A stretch of 64,000 nucleotides of DNA from Pagrus major (lineage: Eukaryota > Chordata > Actinopteri > Spariformes > Sparidae): assembly GCF_040436345.1 (NCBI RefSeq), contig NC_133224.1, positions 15,237,203-15,301,202 on the forward strand, in the 5' to 3' direction. Shown here piece after piece: positions 24,641 to 35,180 of this stretch. The number at the start of each line of letters is the position of its first letter. The stretch's first letter is position 1. Under the pieces are notes generated by a model. It did not search any database, had not been told where the DNA came from, and was given only the letters and a program-made list of their open reading frames with translations. A program made the translations under genes and the position numbers.

Positions 24641-25173
24641 TTAACCAAACCGGAAAAGGTAGGTACCCTCAGGCGACATGAATCGTCGCTGATTGGACTG
24701 GTCCGTCCTTTGAACCGCAAGGACATGGTTTACATGTTTTCAAAACAAGAGCGCTGCCAGTGACGACGTACACGCTGCTATTACAGTTTTTGCCTAATGC
24801 TTAAACACTAAAAGTGGTTGCTATGCCCAAAGCATCACAACCTCTAACTTTGGTGACCATGCCCTAAACAAAAGCACCAACCCTGCAAACACAATATATA
24901 TGCTTTGAACTGTGTTTGAAATTCTCCAACACACTTCTTGCAAAACACTACACACTGTTTTTTACATAAGACACATTGTTCAAAAAGGAAATCTCATACA
25001 ATCATTGGGAAAACACAACTATTTAAAATACAAAACACAACTACAATTGGAAAAGCACACAGACTCACACACATGAGAACATTTAAAATCTAATTGTAGA
25101 CCAATCAGTCTAAGCCATAGCACTACAAATACACCTGATGTGAGCTCAGCTCCTTTGTGCCAACTTTGGAAAC

Positions 25174-25830
25174 ATGGAGGCAGAAAGAGGAAGAGGGAGA
25201 GTAAGAGCAGTAGCAGGAAGAGGAAGAGGACGAAGAAGGAGAGCAGGCAACAGAAGGAGACAAATATCTGATGACATGAGGGCCACTTTGGTGGACCATG
25301 TAATAAATCATGGTCTTACAATGAGGGAGGCGGGGCAGAGAGTCCAGCCAAATCTAAGTCGCTACTCAGTGGCCTCAATTATTAGAACTTTCAGACTGGA
25401 AAACAGGTATATTTTGAAGTTTCCACACTAAACTGTACCAAAGAAATTACAGTATTGCACATTGTTCAAACACACAGTACAATACATTGCTGTATTACTG
25501 AAGGTCTATGGGTTAAAAGTACAAAATGTATGATGTTTCATTTTCTACTGAACTGCCAGACGACCTGCACAGGGTGGAAGGCAGATTATGTTCAGTGATG
25601 AACAGGAGGTGGCCATAGTTAACATTGTTTTGGCAAATAACGAAATCCGGCTTTGTGAATTGAGAGAGCAGATCATCGCAGATCAAATAATCTTCGCTGA
25701 CATCAACACTGTCAGCATATGTACACTCTCCCGCATCCTTAAAAAGCACAACATTTCACTGAAGCAGCTGTATAGAGTTCCATTCGAGAGGAACAGTGCC
25801 AGTCAAAGACCTCCATCATGACTATGTGCA
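25174..25830 (+). pseudogene. Mariner-type transposase N-terminal half, two exons
   Basis: Exon 1 (25174-25406) opens with an Arg/Gly-rich basic segment (MEAERGRGRVRAVAGRGRGR...) and then a helix-turn-helix (DDMRATLVDHVINHGLTMREA). A GT...AG intron of 153 bp (25407-25559) follows. Exon 2 (from 25560) continues in frame with RPAQGGRQIMFSDEQE and a second HTH-like part (NTVSICTLSRILKKHNISLK). Near 25800 a 1-bp shift sends the frame into a stop. The residues beyond, which would lead to the DDE domain, are cut off at the C/T tract. The protein would bind DNA but cannot catalyse transposition. Confidence 0.75.
25407..25559 (+). other. Inferred spliceosomal intron in the transposase
   Basis: The donor is AACAG|GTATAT and the acceptor CTGCCAG|ACGACC. 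Joining the exons keeps one frame open through FRLENR to RPAQGG, while the unspliced sequence stops after ILKFPH. This is inferred from the sequence; no transcript was examined. Confidence 0.7.
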
Positions 25831-26384
25831 AGTAACCCCCCCCCCCCCTTTTTTTTTACTTTTGCAAAAACCTGAAAAACAAAAACAAATTCTGAAGTGT
25901 TTCCATTTTGTTTTCATGTGTCTAGATCAACTGTAGTGGATCAATCTTTCACAAAAACAAACCTGTATGAGTCAAAAACCATCCAAAGTACTGAATACAG
26001 CTGTGTTTTGCATAAAGCACATGCTGCTAGGAAAGAGTAATTCAAAGGTGCATGTGTTTAACGTTTTGATGCTAAAAACAGTTTTGAAATGGGATTGTTA
26101 GGTTTTGTTTCAAGAGTTTCATTTCGCTATATAAGTTAGGAGTTTATCTTCATGTGCTGTGTCTTACTCCGTCTGTGTGTTAAGTTATGACACAGTGAGC
26201 CAAAGTCTGCTACATGTGTGTAAGCATTCGGCAAAAACTGTAAAGAATATTTTGATGACGAGACCAAATCACCACGACGATCAGCCCTCCTGACCGAGAC
26301 TCAGTGAACTTTCCCCCAGAAAACAGCCTCTCTCCCCGCGAGTGAAATAGTCAGACAGCGTCCTGTTGACTGATGGTGATTATG

Positions 26385-27181
26385 TTGACAAGTTGGTCTT
26401 TTTCCGGAGCCACTGCACTCAAGCCAATTGAATCCCTATATAAAAAAGCAGTTAAAATTTTAGACAAAAAGCCATTCTCATATCACTACTGTAGAATTCT
26501 CCCCAAGTATAAATTACTAAGTTTTGAAAATTTTAAGAAGTTTAAAATAGCTTGTCTAATGTTCAAAGTCCTTCATGGACTGGCACCACCGCCACTTAAT
26601 GATAATATTAAACTGAGGGTGGTCAGCCCCTCCACTACTCGAGTCACCAGAGCCGCTGCCAGAGGTGACTGTGAGGTTCCTCTTCGATGAACTACTTTTG
26701 GCCAAAATGTCCTATCATATAGAGGTAGTATACTGTGGAACAGCCTACCCACCTCAATTAGAGAGAGTCCCAGTTTATTAACATTCAAGGGACGCTTGAA
26801 GGTGTGGCTTCGATCTAGTCAGATTTGCGATCATCAACCCACTGTGATCAGTATGCGATGACATCTTGGGCTTTTGTGAAACACTTTTATCACTATACAC
26901 ATTTTTACACATTTCCGGGTTAATGTGCAATGTCCCTGTTTGTAGTAATGTCTCTCTGTTTTTTTTTGTTTTTTTTGTTTTGTCTGTTTTGTTTTCCCTC
27001 TCGTCTGTGTTTTCTCTGCTGAGTTTTCTCTGTCCTTCTTTCCTCTTTTTTAACATGTACCTGCCAAGGGACAACGGTTGGAAATTAGCCTGTGGCTACA
27101 AACCGGCATATTTACATGTAAATGTTTATTAATATGCACTGTCCCTTTTAAATAAATAAATTTAAAAAAAAAAAAAAAAAA
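26385..27181 (+). pseudogene. 5'-truncated LINE tail with poly(A)
   Basis: The 26385-26690 frame encodes KPIESLYKKAVKILDKKPF ... FKIACLMFKVLHGLAPPPL, which matches the region downstream of RT in several fish LINE families. After a frameshift, residues like YRGSILWNSLPTSIRESPSL continue to about 26860. A T-rich 3' UTR follows, then (AAAT)n and about 20 A (27150-27181). No TSD was found. I cannot assign the clade. Confidence 0.7.
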
Positions 27182-27989
<808 letters not shown>

Positions 27990-28258
27990 TGAAATGTAAT
28001 GTACTAAATTTGCTGTTTTCAAGCTACTGAAAGCGTAAAGCGGTGTGCGTTTTACAATGACACGTGACAGCGGACTTGTGTAATCTAAATGAGGACATTT
28101 GCAAAACCTGATATTTCTTGACTATATTAAATTAATAAGTTAAGTAATGGGATTTAAAATCAATGTCCCAGTTCATTTCAAGGGCTGCTTGGAAAGTCTA
28201 ATCACTAGCTGATCTGCTTTAACAAATGAAAAGATTAAAACCATGGAAAAACGTTAAA

Positions 28259-28340
28259 CGCTGCGAGCAGGGTTCGAACCTGCGCGGGAAGATCCCATTG
28301 GATTTCAAGTCCAACGCCTTAACCACTCGGCCATCGCAGC
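28259..28340 (-). tRNA. tRNA-Ser (anticodon TGA)
   Basis: This is an 82-nt gene read from 28340 downward. The acceptor GCTGCGA pairs with TCGCAGC before discriminator G. The A box is TGGCCGAGTGGTTAAGG. The anticodon stem TTGGA/TCCAA encloses CTTGAAA with anticodon TGA. The long variable arm expected of tRNA-Ser is followed by the T arm GCAGGTTCGAACCCTGC. A run of five T (AAAAA on +, near 28245) follows at a distance of about 10 nt and can serve as terminator. It is convergent with tRNA-Thr, 292 bp away. Confidence 0.97.
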
Positions 28341-28729
28341 CTAATAAGTAAATGGGGTTCCCTACCGTTTTTAACTAAACTCCTGTTCATTACTAGAGTG
28401 ATTTGTTCTGGAGAGGATTTTTTTTGTTCGAGAGTCTGAGCTGCCAGGAGGAGCGTGTTTGCGTGTGTAATAAAAATCGCTGAGAAATGTAGGTGTATAG
28501 CACTGGCGGAAATCACGGGAGATACAGGAGGGTTCAGACCCACGCTTTCAAGTTTAGTCCACTGCCAATCAACAGGCACCTCACACACCTCTCTGTAGAG
28601 CGGCTCTCGGCCTGGTGATGGAGGACTATAATAGTTAGATATTTTGCCGCCAGAAGTGCCACAGCTAGGTGCCGATGCCACAATTTGCGCTTGCCCTTTC
28701 TGCTGTCTTCTTTGACCCGACTTTGACAT
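28319..28729 (-). other. Unrecognised 136-codon reading frame
   Basis: The frame starts MSKSGQRRQQKGQAQIVASA and is Ser/Pro/Gln-rich at its N-terminus. Its end overlaps the tRNA-Ser gene, so the full frame cannot all be a conserved protein. It could be a first exon or chance. I recognise no family. Confidence 0.15.
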
Positions 28730-29160
28730 TTTTTGCGAAGCAAGTTCAATTTCTATAATATAATAATAATGAGCTTCTTAAACAATCAAAACTACACTTT
28801 CTCAAACACAATTGCGTCTAATAAAAGTTTGGTGCTTGGAGCTCGGTGAAGTTTTGACTCGCCATCGTGGTGGAATACACAATAATCTGATTCAAACTTT
28901 AACAGATATATTTTATTTGAATATTTATTTTTGGTTCAGAAAATTCAGAATAAAATATTTTGTAACTAGGTGTGCTCTAAACAAGGAAATTAATGTAGGC
29001 AGAGCCTATACTTACAATACTTAAAGTGCACATCACAAAGCAACCACAAGATGGCAGCATAGATAATACAATGATAGATTTAATTGGCTACATGATATAC
29101 AGCAGTTGTGGATAGCTTCATCCTAGAGTTAATTGATGGTATGCTTTATGAGTTCACCCT
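28341..29160. other. No gene recognised apart from the weak ORF noted
   Basis: A/T-rich sequence follows the tRNA-Ser gene. I see no transposon ends here. Confidence 0.35.
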
Positions 29161-29910
29161 CAAGTTTCAAGTTTCAAGGTTTTATTGTCAATTTCTCCAC
29201 ATGTACCAGACATACAGAGGAATCGAAAAGACGTTTCTCACTACCCCACGGTGAGAGAAATAAAGTGCACAAGCACAACAGATGAAGACAGACATTTCCT
29301 AACACTAAAGTAACAATAAAGTGCACGGCAGATAAAGACATTTACTAACATTAAATAGACAATAAAAAATTTAAAAACTACTATGTTTCTGTATGTACAA
29401 TATGTCCAGTTTCTGTATGACATGTAGTGCAAAAAAAGACAGTCAGTCATAGCAGCAAAAACTTTCTGTATGATGTATTTTTTTTGGGGGGGGGGGGGGG
29501 GGGGGGTTTGTAGTCAGTGCAGCTCCCGCCCCACACAGTGATACAGCTTGACAGGATGCTCTCAATAGTGCCCCGGTAGAATGTGCGCATGATGGGTGGA
29601 GGAGCTCTTGCTCGCTTGAGTTTGCGGAGGAAGTAGAGGCGCCGCTGTGCTTTCTTCGCCAGTGATGCAGTGTTGGTGGTCCAGGAGAGGTCCTCACTGA
29701 TGTGCACCCCCAGGAATTTGGTGCTGCTCAATCTCTCCACAGCAGCACCATTGATGGTCAGTGGTGGGTGTTGGGTGTGGCCTCTCTGGTAATCAACAAT
29801 CTCCTTGGTCTTGCTGACATTCAGCAGGAGGTTGTTGTCTCTGCACCACATGGTCAGAAGGTTGACCTCCTTCCTGTAGTCGAACTCATCGTCCTTGGTG
29901 ATGAGACACC
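29161..29910 (-). pseudogene. Rex1/Babar-like LINE 3' fragment
   Basis: Read from about 29910 downward, the fragment starts within the palm/thumb region (a degenerate D-D-E-F-D-Y-R-K-E-V segment, then MWCRDNNLLLNVSKTKEIV). It continues to TKFLGVHISEDLSW, AQRRLYFLRKLKRA and TIESILSSCITVWGG. A 21-G run at 29486-29506 interrupts the coding part. The 3' UTR ends near 29161 in a short repeat of AAGTTTC, a typical 3' end for this LINE group. The copy is 5' truncated. Confidence 0.8.
29486..29506. repeat. Poly(G) run of 21
   Basis: An uninterrupted G21 lies within the LINE tail. On the minus strand it creates an artificial polyproline stretch. Confidence 0.95.
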
Positions 29911-29929
29911 TTTGGATATAAATGAAACA

Positions 29930-30905
29930 AAGAAACTACTAGTGCAGACTAAAGAACAGTGACACTGGGTTTGTCAATGCGCAATTAATACAATTGTTTA
30001 CAATACTATTTGCTGTTGGGGAGATCTAAGTACAGTGGTGGGAATGTTAATAGCCACATTTACTCAAGTACTGTACTTAAGTGAAGTACTGTACTTAAGT
30101 GAAGTACAAATACTTAAGTATATTCATTAGATGCACTACATATCAGTGGCTACATCATAAATATTTCAGTTCTTACTTTGCTTTGTCTGACAGCTTCACT
30201 TACTAGTTACATTACAGTTTTCATAAACTGAGAGAGTTTCTATTGAGAAGATTCATCTAAGCTAAATTATATATGCACATTTTGGACAGGAAGCCAATAA
30301 GATCACATCATTGCCAACTGCCATGTTCTTAAGAAATTTATAATTTCAAGTTTTGATCAGTTTATCAAATTTGTCTATAAACGCCTACAAAATCAGGCTC
30401 TTCAGGTGCCCAGTGACCTTGTGGATCCACCCTTATCACACTGGGCCAGTCATATGCTTGCACAATGAGTCATCACCAGAGAAAAGACTTTTCAGTCTCC
30501 AAAATTGCACTGACAATCAAGTCAGCCTTTGTATTCAAGACATGGACAATGTGCCACAATACGAAGGACAATTCCCATCCACTTTTTTTAAAATTACTAG
30601 TTACTCCACACAGTAGCTCTAGTAATGTCTGTGTTTTTTTTGCCGTTTTATTAGCTGTAGTTTTGTGAGTAAACACACCAGTCTCTTTGGCCTCTCTTCC
30701 GGTCTTCTGCTCCTCTTCTCGGTGTCACTCATCTTGCAAACCTGCTCTTCACTGAGTGTCTCTGTAGTACGGACAGGCAGACTGCTGCTGGGATCAATGA
30801 TGCACTGGAGCCGTATTCAGCATCACCCCTCCCCTTACACTGTAGCGTGATAAAAACTAGAAACATCATTAGCATCGCTGGTTCTCCCGCTCAATTACAC
30901 ACCAT
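29930..30905. other. No gene recognised; short tandem repeat near 30070
   Basis: The phrase GTACTGTACTTAAGTGAA is present twice in tandem near 30068-30103, a motif I associate with dispersed fish repeats. Nothing else is identified. Confidence 0.35.
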
Positions 30906-30911
30906 CTTTTC

Positions 30912-31910
30912 TATGGAGTTATAATTGTTGCAAAACTATTTGCAAATGCGTATCTCAATCTGTGTGTGTGTAGTCAGATCTGTGTGTGCGTGTTCAGATC
31001 TGTGTGTGCGTGTTCAGATCTGTGTGTGCGTGTTCAGATCTGTGTGTGTGTAAAAAAGATCTGCATGTCTGTATTCTGTAGTCTGTAAATGCGTACATAG
31101 ATCTGTAAATGTCTGTCATCAGTTACAACTCAGGCAGGAGCTCTCGATTGGCTGTCTTTTTACACGTGACTTTTGCTACACTTCTCCCGTGGCAGATCTG
31201 CAAATGTGTAGAAAAGATTTGTGTGTAACTTCACTTTTCCTTTGCCCTGAGCTCAGGCTCACAGGCTCACAGGCTCACGCTGCCTGGCTGCCAACCGCGG
31301 GCGCAACGAGCGGTTGTGATGTTGAGAGGCAGACCACAATGGATTCTCGATTGTTTGCTGTCAGTAAAAGTTCATGTTTTAGCAGTAACTTAGTTGTCAG
31401 CTTCTGACAACTACTGCTAAAACATGAACTTTTACTTGCAGTAAGTTGTTAGGGTAACGATCATCTGTTACCCCAACAATGACACGCTTAACATCACTGG
31501 GTGCTACGTGCCAACTGGGTGTGTAGGCTGTACTGCTACTGCAGCCAGGCAGCGTGAGCCTGTGAGCCTGAGCTCAGGGCAAAGGAAAAGTGAAGTTACA
31601 CACGAATCTTTTCTACACATTTGCAGATCTGCCACGGGAGAAGTGTAGCAAAAGTCACGTGTAAAAAGACAGCCAATCAAGAGCTCCTGCCTGAGTTGTA
31701 ACTGATGACAGACATTTATAGATCTATGTACGCATTTACAGACTACAGAATACAGACATGCAGATTTTTTTACACACACACAGATCTGAACACGCACACA
31801 CAGATCTGATTACACACACACAAATAAAGCACACACACACAGATCTGACTACACACACACAGATTGAGATACGCATTTGCAAATAGTTTTGCAACAATTA
31901 TAACTCCATA
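30912..31910. mobile_element. 999-bp fold-back element
   Basis: The left arm, starting TATGGAGTTATAATTG, is mirrored by the right arm ending CAATTATAACTCCATA. The match runs with only scattered differences and small indels for roughly 370-400 bp per arm. The arms contain (GT)n and repeated AGATCTGTGTGTGCG words (four copies at about 30977-31050). The middle differs between arms, except for a tight central hairpin at 31365-31433. A 6-bp direct repeat CTTTTC lies immediately outside both ends (30906-30911 and 31911-31916). There is no coding capacity. It is a candidate fold-back/MITE transposon of unknown superfamily. Confidence 0.8.
31365..31433. repeat. Central hairpin of the fold-back element
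   Basis: TAAAAGTTCATGTTTTAGCA (from 31365) is mirrored at the right up to 31433. The inner stem AGTTGTCAG/CTGACAACT has a 3-nt loop (31401-31403), and the left arm holds a few extra bases. Confidence 0.85.
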
Positions 31911-31927
31911 CTTTTCGCTAGCTAGCT

Positions 31928-32256
31928 ATGCCTTTGTCTTGGAAATGCATCTTTCGTGGATGCTAGTTTTTGCAGAACAGCTGTGTCACTTTATTTAAAT
32001 TCTGAAGGATGAAGAGGTGAAGAAGAGATGCATTGACTTTGTCCTGCGCCACATTGATGGGGAGCTGAAGATCATCGCTAACACTCGCTTCTGTAGTGAC
32101 CACTTCACCCCAGGAAGTTTTACAAACAAGGATTTATGGATGATCTGCTGTTGCTGGCTCATGGGGCCGAGTCGACTATCTCCCTCCCTGACCTTCATCC
32201 TCCCGCCCCGCCATTATCTGGTGCCTTTGTTTGCAGCCTTACCAGCTGACCAATGA
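31928..32256 (+). pseudogene. THAP zinc-finger domain remnant
   Basis: A degenerate start MPLSWKCIFRGC (31928-) shows the C-X4-C of THAP domains but is followed by a stop. Further on, in the frame from 32017, KKRCIDFVLRH and RFCSDHFTPGSFTNKD match the C-terminal half of a THAP domain, including the C-x-x-H metal ligands and the F-T-P-x-S-F motif. THAP domains occur in P-element-like transposases and in cellular DNA-binding proteins. Nothing after the domain is recognisable. Confidence 0.5.
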
Positions 32257-33009
32257 GTTTAAGTTTACTTTTCTGCTTGTGTCATAATAACAGCAGTTAA
32301 CTTTGTCTGCAGTTGAATAAAACGTTATTCAATTTTGTTAAATGTGCAGTAACCCTCATATGTGGCATAAGGAAACACACAGATGTGTGTAAAAGACGTA
32401 CCGGAGGAAAAGCTGCAAAGTTTGGAAAAATATCCCTTTTCTACAAAGCGCACTGTTACACAGTTTTACTCCTGTAAACTGGGAGAAAGGAGGCAGGGAT
32501 AGAGAAAAAAGAGCAATTCAACTTGCCCAAAATTGGAGTCTTCATTTAATTTTATACATGCAGTATACATGTTTCAGTCATTTCAAAACTACTCTCCAGC
32601 TACTCTTATACCCCACAATGGAAAAGGGAGGGTGGTTACATGTAATTGGAAAGTTTGTGGTCCGCACTTTGGTATCCAGTTTTGTCATGGGGTATTGTTT
32701 GAAAGGTACAATCTTTTGCTCATATGCATCAGTATGTTTAACTCAGACAAGTAATTTCAACTGTTATCTGTTTTAACAAAATTGTCCAACCACAAGAGAC
32801 ACAGAGTGCCAGTGTGACATGATGCAGACAGTCACCAGAGAAGTTGGATGTAATAACATCCAACAAATACGTATGTTTCAGCTAGAAGTCGGTGATGCCT
32901 TCTAACTGAAATGTGTTTTGCCCACCAAGTCTTGCTCTTTGTGAGTTTTGTTCACTTTTGTTTCTTGGATGAGATAATAATAAACTGGTTTCTTCATGTG
33001 CAGTGCAAT
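32257..33009. other. No gene or element recognised
   Basis: Only short chance frames are seen between the THAP remnant and the Tc1 element. Confidence 0.4.
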
Positions 33010-33108
33010 TACAGTGCTGTGAAAAAGTATTTGCCCCCTTACAGATTTATTTTGTATTGCTTTTTTGTCACACTTGAATGTTTCAGATCATCAAACAAAT
33101 TTTAATAT

Positions 33109-33914
33109 TGTGGAGCTGAACTGTGGGCCACGCCCCTCCAGCCTGGATACACCAGGTTGAGTGCCTCTCGCAGCTGAATGCAGCAGGCTGAGTGCACCAG
33201 GTGAGGGTGGTTGGTTAATTAGCTGGGTTTGGAGTCACACACACACTCACAATCACTACAGAGCAGCAGTGGGAGCACGCAGCATGAGAGGTGACTGAGA
33301 TTTGGACCAGAATACCAAGATTTGTTTGTGCAGAGCTGGGCTTTTGGGGGAGATGCAGCCGGTGAGCTCTTCGTATTTTCATGTTTGTTGCACTGCTGGT
33401 GTCCACTTAATGGTGGTGAGCACTTGGGTGATTTGATTGGGAGCTGTAGATGGTTGGGATCACGTTAAATGAATGTAATTAAAATATTTTATGGTTAAAT
33501 GCAGTTTAAAGTATCATGTATTTGGATTTATCCTGGAGAGCTGATTTATTGTAAAGTTAAAATCTTAGAATCATAAGGTTAAATCAAATGCTTGAAGGTG
33601 ATAGCTGTATACGGTATTTAACTTATTTATTTGGGATTATTTATTTGCTGCTTATTTACAGGGTTTATTTCTGGTTATATAAATAATTTGTATGTGTTTA
33701 TCTTGTTTCATTTTCTTAACATGTTGTTTTTTGTGTTTAAAGGTTTTTCACCTGACTACTATTCACAATTGCATCCAACTTCCATAAATAAAAAGAAAGA
33801 AGTAAAAAGAGCAAAGGTGTGATGAGTGGAATCCTGTGAAGTCCTCCCGAGATTAGCTACCTTTCAAGTGGGGAGTTCTGCACTAATACCTTTCAACAGT
33901 GAGGGCACTTGACA
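33109..33914. mobile_element. Solo LTR inserted in the Tc1 element
   Basis: The 806-bp segment starts TGTGGAGCTGAACTG and ends GCACTTGACA, so it has TG...CA ends. It is flanked by the exact 5-bp duplication AATAT (33104-33108 and 33915-33919). The Tc1 sequence resumes correctly on the other side. No internal retroviral domain is present, so this is a recombined solo LTR. Its family is not identified. Five-bp TSDs are usual for Gypsy LTR elements. Confidence 0.85.
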
Positions 33915-34202
33915 AATATCAAACAAAGATAACCTGAGTAAATACAAAATGCAGTTTTTAAATGATGATTTCATTCATTTAGGGAAAAAAGCTATCCAAA
34001 CCAACCTGGCCCTATGTGAAAAAAGTAATTGCCCCCCTTGTTAAATCATGAATTAATTGTGATTAACCACATTTGTTGGAAAGCTGAGTTCAATTTCACT
34101 AGCTCCACCCAGGCCTGATTACTAGCAGACCTGTAGAATCAAGAAACCACTCAAATTGAACCTGTCTGACAACACAAAGTAAGCTACAAAAAGCAACACA
34201 TC

Positions 34203-35175
<973 letters not shown>

Positions 35176-35180
35176 TTGCC

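Larger units (their letters stand above)
24784..26240 (+). mobile_element. IS630/mariner-type transposon, internally deleted
   Basis: The 25-bp terminal inverted repeats are CAGTTTTTGCCTAATGCTTA... at the left (24784-24808) and CAGTTTTTGCCGAATGCTTA... on the complement of the right end (26216-26240), with two mismatches. TA dinucleotides flank the element, as expected for Tc1/mariner TSDs. It is 1457 bp and carries the N-terminal part of a transposase in two exons. The catalytic domain is missing. A C13T9 tract at 25836-25857 marks the probable deletion joint. Confidence 0.88.

Noticed and set aside
24006..24763. 171- and 244-codon frames over the minisatellite as an Asn/Gln/Lys-rich protein
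   Set aside because: They are forced by the 20-bp repeat in two overlapping frames, and neither has a non-repetitive domain.
28319..28729. Host gene first exon
   Set aside because: No splice site or family could be supported and the frame runs into the tRNA-Ser gene. Kept only as a low-confidence entry.
29447..29851. Polyproline protein domain
   Set aside because: The proline run is the translation of the G21 homopolymer inside a dead LINE tail.
30957..31870. Possible CRISPR-like array from repeated AGATCTGTGTGTGCG units
   Set aside because: The units are contiguous or GT-rich without unique spacers, are mirrored in the opposite arm, and lie in eukaryotic DNA. They belong to the fold-back element.
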